In this document: one piece after another, positions 1 through 5,921 of the stretch
Numbering within the stretch: the first letter of the stretch is position 1
Layout of the letters: each line of letters starts with the position of its first letter
IMG/VR virus record: IMGVR_UViG_3300047546_001169
Span: 1 to 26,956 of that record
Length of the DNA stretch: 26,956 nucleotides
Strand: one strand, 5' to 3'
DNA from: a virus
Position numbers and translations under genes: made by a program
Notes under the pieces: model-generated
What the model saw: only the letters and a program-made list of their open reading frames with translations
What the model was told of the DNA's origin: nothing
Databases searched by the model: none

Positions 1-113
1 GTGTAGAGGGGCGTCCCGTCACCATGTTGATTGAACACAATGCGTCCACTCCAAAGGCCGTCATCGTCAACGAAGTTTTCAGTCTTTACCCACGCCACAG
101 GCTCATTGCTCAT
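1..113 (-). CDS. small phage protein, C-terminus beyond window
   Basis: The reading frame starts at an ATG at 113 and runs off the left edge after 37 codons. The visible protein begins MSNEPVAWVKTENF and ends GDGTPLY. The start is supported by a GGAGG Shine-Dalgarno 7 nt upstream and by a 4-nt ATGA overlap with the stop of the upstream gene. The EPVAW opening and the GTPLY segment resemble short proteins common in phages of proteobacteria, whose next residues are often THP or AHP, as in the neighbouring 118-aa protein. No function is known to me. It is the last visible gene of the leftward early operon. Confidence 0.7.
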   Translation of the reverse strand, partial: MSNEPVAWVKTENFVDDDGLWSGRIVFNQHGDGTPLY

Positions 114-466
114 GCTTCACCTCCAATCCCGTGTGCGCGTTCGATAAGGCGCACTATGTCGCGCACTGTTGCCGTACCGCTTGGTGGCAGCGGGAGCGCG
201 TCAATCTCCTCATCCGTCAGCGGCTTGCGCTGCGGTGGGTGGGTGTAGAGGGCCATTCCTGTAGTCAGAACAAGTGCAGGGTTAGTCGGAACAACAGTGA
301 AGTGCCCCGCATATGAGCCGCTCACATACGCCATCGGCTCCTGCTCAGGCTCCGCAAGCGCGGTGCGGAGGGCGGCTCTCGCTGCGTTCACCTGCTCCCA
401 CGAATATGCGTCCAACGCCTCAAGCGCCTGCTGCGCGGCTTGTCGTAAAGTTATTTCAGCTTGCAT
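110..466 (-). CDS. conserved phage protein with ALYTHPPQRKPLTDEEI motif
   Basis: A 118-aa acidic protein with an alanine-rich helical N-terminus (residues 1-40), the segment ALYTHPPQRKPLTDEEI around residues 72-88, and a C-terminal helix (VRDIVRLIERAHGI). This type is frequent in phages and prophages of Burkholderiales and enterobacteria, usually in early regions, and has no assigned function. The start at 466 has an AAGGTG Shine-Dalgarno. It overlaps the preceding 51-aa gene by 16 nt and the following partial gene by 4 nt, so the three are probably translated together. Confidence 0.8.
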   Translation of the reverse strand: MQAEITLRQAAQQALEALDAYSWEQVNAARAALRTALAEPEQEPMAYVSGSYAGHFTVVPTNPALVLTTGMALYTHPPQRKPLTDEEIDALPLPPSGTATVRDIVRLIERAHGIGGEA

Positions 467-606
467 TCGTACACCTTGCTGTCAATATAAAATGAAGAAA
501 GCTTGTCGCAGTCTCTTTGAATACGTGACATTCCAATGATGCCACCGAGTGCAAATGATGCTGCGACAACAATGGCAAATATCACAAGCTCTACACTGTC
601 TTTCAT
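451..606 (-). CDS. 51-aa predicted membrane protein
   Basis: A 51-aa protein beginning MKDSVELVIFAIVVAAS. Residues 6-26 form one hydrophobic segment (LVIFAIVVAASFALGGIIG) with a short acidic N-terminus, followed by a charged tail with two cysteines (RDCDKL, YECKLK). This looks like a single-pass inner-membrane protein. The start overlaps the stop of the ADP-ribosylglycohydrolase gene by 4 nt (ATGA) and has a GGAG Shine-Dalgarno inside that gene. The stop lies 16 nt inside the next gene. The function is unknown; a lysis or host-takeover role would be a guess. Confidence 0.75.
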   Translation of the reverse strand: MKDSVELVIFAIVVAASFALGGIIGMSRIQRDCDKLSSFYIDSKVYECKLK

Positions 607-1436
607 TTCTTTTCTCCTTGCTCAAACAAAGCGTTAGCAACTTCAAAGATGCGCTTTTTATTTTGAAGCGCGTTGATGTATTCTTGCGGAAAGCAGTCGA
701 TACCATTCACTGAACCAATCCACATGCCTGCAACGCAAGCATTGGTGTCGGTGTCCCATCCATAGGATACGGCATGACGCAACGTAGCGCCACCATCACC
801 CCTGCCGTAATGCACAGCATGTCGTGCAGCGTTGAAGGTGTACATGATGGAGCCTTTCTTGACGCGAGTAGCCGTCGGATTGAAATACAACGAATGGAAC
901 TGGGGCTGCACCGGCCCCATCAACTCAGCAACGAACGCGGCGGTGTAGTTGATAATATCGGCGTTGCCGTGTGTCATCAAGCTTGCAGCAACAGCGTCGG
1001 CAAGCGCTTGTGTGCTGTTGTTGTGGTTGGCAGCAAGGCAGGCAGCGATGCGCATGATGCTGCCGTTGCCGCTGTCGTGTGTGTCGCCTGTCGAAGCAAA
1101 GGGTCGGTCATGCTCCATGCGATCAATGGCAGCAGCGGTGGTGCGTCCAATGTCAAAGACATATCCACGGGTGCCATAGTTGCCCGTCTTGCGCCAGTCC
1201 TTGAAGCGACGTGCTGCATCCTGCGGATCGAACTTACCACGGGCAACGTAGCTCTCGCCCAATGCCAACGTCAATGCGCCATCGTCGGTGTACTCACCGA
1301 GACTAACATCGTGTGCGCCACCAGTTGTCAGCTTAACATCATCCGGGTTCATTGGTTCACCAAACTCATAAGGTGCGCCAAGCATATCGCCTAGAAACGC
1401 ACCGACAAACATGCCGACAACTTGATCACGGGTCAT
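603..1436 (-). CDS. ADP-ribosylglycohydrolase (DraG/ARH family)
   Basis: A 277-aa protein covering the whole family fold. Visible motifs are GAFLGDMLGAPYEF (residues 12-25), YTDDGA (49-54), NGSIMRI (124-130), THGNAD (155-160) and WDTDTNACVAG (227-237). In DraG-type enzymes the TDD and DTDT motifs hold two metal ions and remove ADP-ribose from arginine or other acceptors, or open O-acetyl-ADP-ribose. All these metal ligands (T50, D51, D52, D228, D230, T231) are present; the usual T after TDD is replaced by G. An active enzyme is therefore likely. The phage copy may reverse host or toxin ADP-ribosylation during infection; this is inference. Start at 1436 has an AAAAGGA Shine-Dalgarno and ATGA overlap with the upstream gene. 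Confidence 0.93.
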   Translation of the reverse strand: MTRDQVVGMFVGAFLGDMLGAPYEFGEPMNPDDVKLTTGGAHDVSLGEYTDDGALTLALGESYVARGKFDPQDAARRFKDWRKTGNYGTRGYVFDIGRTTAAAIDRMEHDRPFASTGDTHDSGNGSIMRIAACLAANHNNSTQALADAVAASLMTHGNADIINYTAAFVAELMGPVQPQFHSLYFNPTATRVKKGSIMYTFNAARHAVHYGRGDGGATLRHAVSYGWDTDTNACVAGMWIGSVNGIDCFPQEYINALQNKKRIFEVANALFEQGEKK

Positions 1437-1660
1437 TGTGTATCCTTTTCTTTCGGAGGTTTTCGAAGCGGCGTTACTTGCGCCGCAGCAGGAATGTGGA
1501 AAATATTTCCGGTCATGTCGAGGCAGTAACTGAACATGCCGTCGAGATGATCGAAGAAGAAATAATTATCGCACCACTTCACGTAGTTCCGTTTCGGAAC
1601 GCTGTATAGTGGTGTAGGTTGCAGGTGTATCCAATCACGCAGGTCTACTTCGCTGATCAT
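1433..1660 (-). CDS. 75-aa hypothetical protein
   Basis: A 75-aa protein rich in aromatic residues (WCDNYFFFDHLDGMFSYC in the middle) with a basic proline-containing tail (PLRKPPKEKDTQ). I do not recognise a family. It is accepted as real because its start has an AAAGGAAC Shine-Dalgarno and overlaps the upstream stop by 4 nt, and because its stop overlaps the start of the ADP-ribosylglycohydrolase gene in the same way. Confidence 0.75.
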   Translation of the reverse strand: MISEVDLRDWIHLQPTPLYSVPKRNYVKWCDNYFFFDHLDGMFSYCLDMTGNIFHIPAAAQVTPLRKPPKEKDTQ

Positions 1661-1812
1661 GATGTTCCTTTCGACAACACCTGCTTCGGTGTCTTGCGTT
1701 GAACACGATTGCTCGGATGACAGAGATATTTTTCACCAAGCTTTAGAATGGCTTGCTTGGCACGTTCGAAGTTTCGTTGCTGAATCTCTTGCAATTGCTG
1801 TTCGATGGTCAT
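1657..1812 (-). CDS. 51-aa basic helical protein
   Basis: A 51-aa protein beginning MTIEQQLQEIQQRNFERA. The first 30 residues form a charged amphipathic helix and the C-terminal part is basic (RVQRKTPKQVLSKGTS). The frame is open for another 52 codons upstream, but that part is arginine-rich translation of the 88-aa gene's antiphase and lacks a ribosome site. The ATG at 1812 has a GAGG Shine-Dalgarno and overlaps the stop of the 25-aa micro-gene by 4 nt. It may bind nucleic acid; the family is not recognised. Confidence 0.7.
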   Translation of the reverse strand: MTIEQQLQEIQQRNFERAKQAILKLGEKYLCHPSNRVQRKTPKQVLSKGTS

Positions 1813-1886
1813 ATTAATAGCCTCAAGAAAAATGGTAGCGTCAGAATGACGACGATGAGTATCAGTCCGTCGTCGTCGTCTATCAC
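1809..1886 (-). CDS. 25-aa micro-membrane peptide (GTG start)
   Basis: A 25-codon frame reading (initiator M)IDDDDGLILIVVILTLPFFLRLLI. Four aspartates are followed by a 17- to 18-residue hydrophobic segment with one arginine near the C-terminus. Its GTG start overlaps the stop of the 88-aa gene by 4 nt (GTGA) and its TGA stop overlaps the start of the 51-aa gene by 4 nt (ATGA), so it fills the 71-nt gap between them exactly. No strong Shine-Dalgarno is seen; reinitiation from the upstream gene would be needed. The pattern fits a real coupled gene, but the short length leaves doubt. Confidence 0.55.
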   Translation of the reverse strand: MIDDDDGLILIVVILTLPFFLRLLI

Positions 1887-2149
1887 ACGCTATACCGTTC
1901 GTAGTTGCGGATGCGGCTCTGCTTGTCTGTGTGCTTCTCGACGAAGCGCAACGCTGTGCCGTGGTCACGCAGGGCTTGCATCAACAGGGACAGGTCGCAG
2001 TCCTCTTCGAGGAACGCATAGTCTCCACGTTGATACGAATACGATGATACCTTGTCGGCAATGCCGAGGTTGGTGAGCACACTCTTACGTACCTTGGCCC
2101 ATGCATGACCGGGGTCACTGTAGACAGTGACGGTGAATTGTTTGCGCAT
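1883..2149 (-). CDS. 88-aa conserved phage protein
   Basis: An 88-aa protein starting MRKQFTVTVYSDPGHAWAKV and containing SSYSYQRGDYAFLEEDCDLS and a basic C-terminus (EKHTDKQSRIRNYERYSV). It resembles small proteins with the HAWAKV and YAFLEEDCD segments that occur in phages of several proteobacteria; no function is established. The AAGGAG Shine-Dalgarno lies inside the last codons of the upstream 71-aa gene, giving tight coupling. Confidence 0.8.
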   Translation of the reverse strand: MRKQFTVTVYSDPGHAWAKVRKSVLTNLGIADKVSSYSYQRGDYAFLEEDCDLSLLMQALRDHGTALRFVEKHTDKQSRIRNYERYSV

Positions 2150-2154
2150 TTTGT

Positions 2155-2370
2155 TTACTCCTTGATGTAGTCGTCCATGTTCTCTGCTTCGACAGCAACG
2201 TAGAACGTGTTGAGGGTTTCGAAGCTTCCGTCTTCGCCGATGAGCGTCACCATCTGTGACGTGATGATGCGCTCATACCCCAATCGTGGGTGGTCGAGGG
2301 CAAGGACAGTGACCTGCTTATCGTTGAGACGATGTAAGCTATCGCGGACATAATGTACAGTGGGTTTCAT
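2155..2370 (-). CDS. 71-aa hypothetical protein
   Basis: A 71-aa protein of mixed strand-like and acidic character (MKPTVHYVRDSLHRLNDKQV ... VEAENMDDYIKE). I recognise no domain. The start at 2370 has a GGAGG Shine-Dalgarno at 7-nt spacing and a 4-nt ATGA overlap with the stop of the upstream 54-aa gene. Five nt separate its stop from the next gene, whose ribosome site it contains. Confidence 0.75.
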   Translation of the reverse strand: MKPTVHYVRDSLHRLNDKQVTVLALDHPRLGYERIITSQMVTLIGEDGSFETLNTFYVAVEAENMDDYIKE

Positions 2371-2531
2371 AGCATAGCCTCCGGCATGTTGGCGAGCGCT
2401 TGCTTACTTTGTTCGCGCTGTCGCTGTTTCAAAAAAGAACGCTGCCGTTGTCGTTGTGACTCAGGCAGCGCCTTACCTTTGTAGGTATTAAAGGGCCACA
2501 CCAACGGTAGCCCTTCGTTGTTGCGTTGCAT
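2367..2531 (-). CDS. 54-aa glutamine/arginine-rich protein
   Basis: A 54-aa protein, MQRNNEGLPLVWPFNTYKGK followed by a Q/R-rich helix (SQRQRQRSFLKQRQREQSKQ) and LANMPEAML. The start shares one base with the stop of the DUF932 gene (TAATG) and no clear Shine-Dalgarno is present, so it depends on coupling. The stop overlaps the next start by 4 nt. The basic helix suggests nucleic-acid or protein binding. The family is not recognised. Confidence 0.7.
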   Translation of the reverse strand: MQRNNEGLPLVWPFNTYKGKALPESQRQRQRSFLKQRQREQSKQALANMPEAML

Positions 2532-3385
2532 TATGCAGGCAGCAGGTCGAACAACTCGCGGTTGATACGAACGTGCTCAGCCACTGCGGTGACAGGGCGA
2601 GCCTTACGCATGCCGACGTTGTTGTCGGTGATAGACTTGATCATCACGTTACCACGCAGCACATTCTCCTGAATGCGATTCCACACAGTGAAGGCATCGC
2701 TCAGGTTGTCCTCGCTACGCTGCACGCCGAGTGCATCACGGATGGTCTTGTCAACAGCGTAGCTGCCCTTGATGGGGCGACCATCGACGTCGACAATGCT
2801 GTCGTCCCATGCACCCCAACGCTTCATCACGGCTTGCTTGGCAAGCTCATACTGCTGCATGCCATCAAGGTTGATGTTACGGGCAACCTCGAACTGCTGC
2901 AACACCGAAGGCAAAGCCTCAATGACAGAGCGCAGGGATTGCTCGAATCCTGCAATCGACTTCGTCGTGTGGTAGATACGCTGCTGCATACCTTCCCCGG
3001 CAACGATGCCGTTGGAGCAGATGAAGCGGTATGCTCCGGCAAACAAACGCAGGGCAGAGCTACCATCGTGGCTGTTGTAGACGATGATCTCACCACGGGT
3101 TTGACCGTCGCCTTGGTCGCCTCCCTTGCTGAAAGCAACCATGTGGGTCTTGTGCTCAGCCTTGGTCGGGCTGTTCTTCGTGGGACGCTTCTGTGCAGCT
3201 TGCACAGGGAAGTAGTCGTAGTCTGCCATGATGGGCAACAGATCCGCAGTGCGGAAGGCTGCATAGCGATCCGTCAGACGCTCCGCCTTAGTGTCCGAGA
3301 ACATAGCGGGAGCACGCTGCTGCATGTCTTCGACAGTGAGCACGCCATTGTCGTTGCGGCGGGAGAAGATGAGTGATTGACGCAT
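2531..3385 (-). CDS. DUF932 family protein
   Basis: A 284-aa protein with the signature of the DUF932 family (phage/plasmid-like protein): a central AGAYRFICSNGIVAGEG block at about residues 116-132, preceded by EIIVYNSHDGSSALRL and followed by helical stretches (FEQSLRSVIEALPSVLQQFEVA). The length is normal for the shorter phage members. The family is common on plasmids and phages and its biochemical role is not established. The gene opens a transcription unit: a sigma70 promoter (3435-3464) and a structured leader with an AAAGGAAA Shine-Dalgarno precede it. Separate promoter control suggests high or early expression. Confidence 0.85.
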   Translation of the reverse strand: MRQSLIFSRRNDNGVLTVEDMQQRAPAMFSDTKAERLTDRYAAFRTADLLPIMADYDYFPVQAAQKRPTKNSPTKAEHKTHMVAFSKGGDQGDGQTRGEIIVYNSHDGSSALRLFAGAYRFICSNGIVAGEGMQQRIYHTTKSIAGFEQSLRSVIEALPSVLQQFEVARNINLDGMQQYELAKQAVMKRWGAWDDSIVDVDGRPIKGSYAVDKTIRDALGVQRSEDNLSDAFTVWNRIQENVLRGNVMIKSITDNNVGMRKARPVTAVAEHVRINRELFDLLPA

Positions 3386-3430
3386 GGTGTTTCCTTTCGG
3401 GGTTGTGACGGCGACAGTGCCGTCGATGGG
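3386..3430 (-). promoter_or_regulatory. structured 5' leader of the DUF932 unit
   Basis: The transcript from the promoter at 3435-3464 would begin near 3428 and at once form a stem-loop at 3407-3424 (GACGGC, 6-nt loop, GCCGTC). The Shine-Dalgarno follows in CCCCGAAAGGAAAC, with a minimal CC-GAAA-GG hairpin. The same 13 nt, ACCCCGAAAGGAA, precede the first late gene at 8913. The arrangement matches three other early leaders in the window. Confidence 0.65.
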
Positions 3431-3434
3431 ATCA

Positions 3435-3464
3435 ATTGTACAGCGAAATAAATAGTCGAGTCAA
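3435..3464 (-). promoter_or_regulatory. sigma70 promoter, early
   Basis: The -35 box TTGACT (3459-3464) and -10 box TACAAT (3435-3440) are separated by 18 nt. The promoter lies between the stop of the 72-aa gene and the DUF932 gene. It shares its TACAATTGA core and downstream CCCATCGAC with the other early leaders. Confidence 0.8.
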
Positions 3465-3472
3465 GTATGGGG

Positions 3473-3691
3473 TCATTCGTCCTTGGGTCGGATGTCAACC
3501 CATGACAGCGTGTCACTGCACCACATCATAGGTGACAGGGGCAAGCGCCACTGTATGACAACCTCAAGCGCTTCCGTCATCGTAGACTTCGTTGCACACA
3601 AGGGCATGCCTGCCCTAGCGTCGATGACAGCATAGCCCTGCGACTCGCTACCGGAAATATAAAATTGATGTTCAAGCATAGCTTGCCTCAT
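3473..3691 (-). CDS. 72-aa hypothetical protein
   Basis: A 72-aa protein (MRQAMLEHQFYISGSESQGY ... CSDTLSWVDIRPKDE). No domain is recognised. The ATG at 3691 overlaps the stop of the DUF2591 gene by 4 nt, which decides this start over the internal M5. The coding sequence ends 9 bp before the -35 box of the next promoter, so it is the last gene of the unit that begins at 4721. Confidence 0.7.
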   Translation of the reverse strand: MRQAMLEHQFYISGSESQGYAVIDARAGMPLCATKSTMTEALEVVIQWRLPLSPMMWCSDTLSWVDIRPKDE

Positions 3692-4047
3692 AGAAGATCT
3701 TCGGGAATGTCAACGTCATCACCGAACACCGACGATACATAAGCACGCATCGCTGCGATGAGCGGTGTTGCACCATACTCCTCAGCACCACTTCGTGTCG
3801 TAGCTATCCAAGGTCTGCCTTCGTTGGGGTTGAGCGGGTTGTAGTCGAGGGTGATGAGTTCACGTTCGATGATGGCTCCGGCTTGCGACCAATTCGTTGA
3901 TGGTTGCCACACTAGGCGATACGCATTGCTGAGAATAACTTTCCACGAAACAACTTCGTTGTCGTCGAGTTCTGCCTTGTGTCCTTCGGCGGTTGCCACT
4001 GCCCAGTCAAGGGCAACACCGTTGAGAATGCTTGTCTTTACTTTCAT
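3688..4047 (-). CDS. DUF2591 family phage protein
   Basis: A 119-aa protein beginning MKVKTSILNGVALDWAVA and containing TNWSQAGAIIERE, ATPLIAAMRAYVSSVFGDDV and a final PEDLL. This is the full pattern of the DUF2591 family, found mainly in phages and prophages of enterobacteria and Burkholderiales; members are about 115-125 aa and have no proven function. The ATG at 4047 is chosen because it follows the TTTCCTGAAAGGAAAC ribosome-binding hairpin and matches the family's usual N-terminus; the frame is open further upstream but without a ribosome site. Confidence 0.88.
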   Translation of the reverse strand: MKVKTSILNGVALDWAVATAEGHKAELDDNEVVSWKVILSNAYRLVWQPSTNWSQAGAIIERELITLDYNPLNPNEGRPWIATTRSGAEEYGATPLIAAMRAYVSSVFGDDVDIPEDLL

Positions 4048-4050
4048 AAG

Positions 4051-4065
4051 TTTCCTTTCAGGAAA
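4051..4065 (-). promoter_or_regulatory. CCUGAAAGG hairpin over the Shine-Dalgarno (DUF2591)
   Basis: TTTCCT, loop GAA, AGGAAA: a perfect 6-bp stem whose 3' arm is the Shine-Dalgarno. It overlaps the stop codon of the upstream peptidase-like gene (4058-4060), so ribosomes finishing that gene would open the hairpin and expose the site. Confidence 0.6.
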
Positions 4066-4528
4066 AGCTGTATACACCAATGACACGGGTACGGGGTCGG
4101 GTTGGGAACGTATCGATGATACGTCCGTTGATGAGTGCAAACACATGTCCACGCACCGACACAATGTGTCGTCCCGTGGGATAGCGTGATGCAATGTTGG
4201 CAACTGTGCAGCCTTTGCTGTCGACATCGTCAGCACCGCATTGGTACAGCGACATCAGCCTGTCGCGCTTCTTGCCCGTCTCACCCAGTGTGGTGAAGGT
4301 AGCGCCAAATATCTTCGCCACTTCGTGGGTTGTCGTCACCTTCGTACCACGGAATTGCTTGCGTCCCTTGCGGAAGAACAGGTCACGCAGGTTGGGGTAG
4401 GTATCGACGCCAACGTTAGCGAATGCTCGAATGACGCAGTCATTTTTATCTTCGAGTCCGAAGTCCGCCGCCATGTATCCGGGTTCGGCAGGGTGATGGG
4501 GCAGATGGGTGATGAAGATTGTTCGCAT
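4058..4528 (-). CDS. putative papain-like cysteine peptidase
   Basis: A 156-aa protein. After a short N-terminus it reads EDKNDCVIRAFANVG (Cys31), then RKGRKQFRGT, and near the end YPTGRHIVSVRGHVFALINGRIIDT (His128, Asn134, Asp139). The order of a helix-start cysteine followed about 100 residues later by GHVxAxxxGxxxD is that of papain-fold peptidases, and phage proteins of this layout are widespread but not characterised. The catalytic assignment is inference. The ATG at 4528 is preferred to the far upstream one because the extra 113 residues are the wrong-frame translation of the 59-aa gene. An AAAGG Shine-Dalgarno precedes it. Confidence 0.7.
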   Translation of the reverse strand: MRTIFITHLPHHPAEPGYMAADFGLEDKNDCVIRAFANVGVDTYPNLRDLFFRKGRKQFRGTKVTTTHEVAKIFGATFTTLGETGKKRDRLMSLYQCGADDVDSKGCTVANIASRYPTGRHIVSVRGHVFALINGRIIDTFPTRPRTRVIGVYSFS

Positions 4529-4541
4529 GTTGCTGAGCCTT

Positions 4542-4721
4542 TCAGTAAAAGCTGACGATGACAGCCGAAGCTTCGGCAGGGTATGCAGCAGCCCATTCGT
4601 CAGCGCTGTTGCGCTTGATGGTGTAGTGCATGAACGTTGCGTTGCCCCATACGACGACGACAACGTGTCGTGCAAAGGTACGGATGAAGCTGCGGCGGAT
4701 GGCGCTGATGATGTCACGCAT
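4542..4721 (-). CDS. 59-aa hypothetical protein
   Basis: A 59-aa protein, MRDIISAIRRSFIRTFARHV followed by a valine run (VVVVVW), MHYTIKRNSADEWAAAYPAE and ASAVIVSFY. It is the first gene after the promoter at 4771-4800 and has an AAAGGAC Shine-Dalgarno in a CCUGAAAGG hairpin. The ARHVVV segment also occurs near the end of the 134-aa protein encoded just upstream (TTARHVVVASRNG), so the two may share a short element. The function is unknown. Confidence 0.75.
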   Translation of the reverse strand: MRDIISAIRRSFIRTFARHVVVVVWGNATFMHYTIKRNSADEWAAAYPAEASAVIVSFY

Positions 4722-4765
4722 TGCTGTGTCCTTTCAGGAATTCGACAGCGGGATGCCGTCGATGG
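4722..4765 (-). promoter_or_regulatory. structured 5' leader of the 59-aa gene unit
   Basis: A 5' stem-loop at 4743-4761 (CGACGGC, loop ATCCC, GCTGTCG; one G-U pair) is followed by a second hairpin at 4729-4739 (TCCT, GAA, AGGA) that contains the Shine-Dalgarno. The transcript from the adjacent promoter should start at about 4764, a few bases before the first stem. Confidence 0.7.
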
Positions 4766-4770
4766 GTTGA

Positions 4771-4800
4771 AGTATATGGGATAAATAATCTCCGAGTCAA
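4771..4800 (-). promoter_or_regulatory. sigma70 promoter, early
   Basis: The -35 box TTGACT (4795-4800) and -10 box TATACT (4771-4776) have an 18-nt spacer. The -35 box overlaps the stop codon of the upstream 134-aa gene. The CGCTTGACTC start and an AT-rich spacer are shared with the promoter at 7601-7629. Confidence 0.8.
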
Positions 4801-5201
4801 GCGGAGGGGTTTTGTCGGCATTCCTGACCGAAGATTGCGCCTCTGCCGTTACGTGATGCAACGACAACGTGTCGCGCCGTTGTCACGGGAAGCTCGCTCA
4901 CGGCAGTGACGAAGCTGTCGAACTTGTACGGATTGTATTTGATGGGGGTGAACAGCGCTTCGATGCGGTTGATGAAGCTGTCGCTCACGTTGGTGTTGAT
5001 CATCTCACCGACGACACCGGCATGTACGTTCTTGCGTTGCTCACGGATGACACGCTGACGTCCGGCTTCGGACACCTTGAACGTGGCGTTTGCAAGCAAT
5101 ACAGAGTCAGCATGGGCAATGACACGCCCTTTGCGCTCACCTTCGAGTGCCTTCACGCTCAGGCATTTACGATTCAAGTTGAAGTAGACCATCACACGCA
5201 T
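4797..5201 (-). CDS. 134-aa conserved phage protein
   Basis: The protein begins MRVMVYFNLNRKCLSVKALE and contains GRVIAHADSVLL and FKVSEAGRQRVIREQRKNVHAG, a pattern seen in small proteins of many phages of proteobacteria whose role is not known; the usual members end soon after this, and here about 60 further residues follow (INRIEALFTPIKYNP ... RHVVVASRNGRGAIFG). The ATG at 5201 is chosen over one at 5252 because it has an AAGGAGAG Shine-Dalgarno and gives the family N-terminus. It overlaps the 3' end of the endonuclease gene by 35 nt. Confidence 0.8.
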   Translation of the reverse strand: MRVMVYFNLNRKCLSVKALEGERKGRVIAHADSVLLANATFKVSEAGRQRVIREQRKNVHAGVVGEMINTNVSDSFINRIEALFTPIKYNPYKFDSFVTAVSELPVTTARHVVVASRNGRGAIFGQECRQNPSA

Positions 5202-5622
5202 TTGTTCTCTCCTTGAGATAGTCGATTGCACATTGCAATCGGTTGATGTCATCTTTCATATGTCCAATTGCAACATTGCAACAATGACAGATGATGCCGC
5301 GAACCTTACCCGTTGCATGACAATGATCTACCACCGCCTGATTAGGCGGTCGAGAATCATTTCTTTTGATTGGTTCCACATGTAACTCTACGCTACATAC
5401 TGCACATTTTCCATCTTGCGTGGCAACCATTGCCTCCCATTGTTGTCGAGTCAACCCGTAACGATGCTTCATTTGTTTCCATCTCTGGATACTTGGATCA
5501 GCCCGTTGTCTTTCAATGAGCGCTTTGTTGTGGCAAGATTTACAGGTAAATCTATGTCCCGTTGGCGTTTTGTAGAATTCTGTCAGTTGCTTTTCAACTG
5601 AACATGTTTTGCATTTGAACAT
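5167..5622 (-). CDS. endonuclease VII-like HNH nuclease
   Basis: A 151-aa protein with an N-terminal zinc ribbon (C4, C7, C27, C30), a linker helix (RYGLTRQQWEAMVATQDGKC) and a recombination endonuclease VII core: C73/C76, VVDHCHATGKVRG (D99, H100, H102), C112/C115 and N116. In T4 endonuclease VII this His-Me fold cuts DNA junctions; small stand-alone members in phages are often homing endonucleases. The Shine-Dalgarno (GAGG) lies in the 3' arm of a perfect hairpin (5628-5643). A second, divergent member is encoded at 21681-22127. Cellular role, homing or recombination, cannot be decided from sequence. Confidence 0.88.
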   Translation of the reverse strand: MFKCKTCSVEKQLTEFYKTPTGHRFTCKSCHNKALIERQRADPSIQRWKQMKHRYGLTRQQWEAMVATQDGKCAVCSVELHVEPIKRNDSRPPNQAVVDHCHATGKVRGIICHCCNVAIGHMKDDINRLQCAIDYLKERTNACDGLLQLES

Positions 5623-5627
5623 TGTTT

Positions 5628-5643
5628 CCTCACTAATGTGAGG
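5628..5643 (-). promoter_or_regulatory. hairpin sequestering the endonuclease ribosome site
   Basis: CCTCAC, loop ATTA, GTGAGG on the minus strand: a perfect 6-bp stem. The GAGG of its 3' arm is the Shine-Dalgarno of the endonuclease gene, 5 nt from the ATG at 5622. Folding of a long read-through transcript would block translation. Confidence 0.6.
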
Positions 5644-5687
5644 ATTGTTGTATCACAATGTGCAGGTTAACGCCAGTAATACCTACA

Positions 5688-5759
5688 TCAGAATGCGTCG
5701 CGTTCAATCAATACGAACACGATGATGAGTGCTACGATGATGGCAAGGAAATAGTACAT
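5688..5759 (-). CDS. 23-aa micro-membrane peptide
   Basis: A 23-aa frame reading MYYFLAIIVALIIVFVLIER then DAF. Residues 3-18 are hydrophobic and the C-terminus is charged, so a single membrane span is expected. The ATG follows the stop of the 51-aa HTH-like gene by 1 nt and has an AAAGGA Shine-Dalgarno at 8-nt spacing. That site lies in a perfect hairpin (5766-5781). The good ribosome site and strongly biased composition support a real gene. Confidence 0.65.
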   Translation of the reverse strand: MYYFLAIIVALIIVFVLIERDAF

Positions 5760-5760
5760 G

Positions 5761-5916
5761 TCAGAATCCTTTCAAAAGGATTTTCATGAGGAACGGAACA
5801 GCAAGTCCCGTCAGATTAGATAACTCTTTTAGAGTTAAGTTGGGATTGTTGTCGTATATCCTACGGATATCATCGTAGGTTAATCCGTGGAGCGAACGCT
5901 TCATTGTGTATGCCAT
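5761..5916 (-). CDS. 51-aa HTH-like protein
   Basis: A 51-aa protein: MAYTMKRSLHGLTYDDIRRI followed by YDNNPNLTLKELSNLTGLAV and PFLMKILLKGF. The spacing of helix (DDIRRIYDNN), helix (TLKELSNLTG) and helix (VPFLMKILL) matches a small helix-turn-helix unit of a type seen in early regions of several phages. It is the first gene after the long boxA leader and has an AAAGGT site in a CCUGAAAGG hairpin. A role as an early regulator is plausible but unproven. Confidence 0.7.
   Translation of the reverse strand: MAYTMKRSLHGLTYDDIRRIYDNNPNLTLKELSNLTGLAVPFLMKILLKGF
5766..5781 (-). promoter_or_regulatory. hairpin over ribosome site of the 23-aa gene
   Basis: ATCCTTT-TG-AAAGGAT on the minus strand, a 7-bp palindrome (6 bp with a 4-nt loop in RNA) within the last codons of the HTH-like gene. 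The AAAGGA arm is the Shine-Dalgarno of the 23-aa peptide. Translation of the upstream gene would unfold it. Confidence 0.5.
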
Positions 5917-5921
5917 GTCAC

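Noticed and set aside
774-1394. 206-codon plus-strand frame opposite the ADP-ribosylglycohydrolase gene
   Set aside because: It mirrors a complete enzyme gene and has no ribosome site.
2573-3376. 267-codon plus-strand open frame opposite the DUF932 gene
   Set aside because: It mirrors a recognised family gene, lacks a ribosome site and runs against the promoters of the region.
5821-5837. hairpin TAACTCT-TTT-AGAGTTA
   Set aside because: It lies inside the HTH-like coding sequence (codons for LTLKELS), away from any start or stop; probably coincidental, although the 3-nt loop fits the wider pattern.
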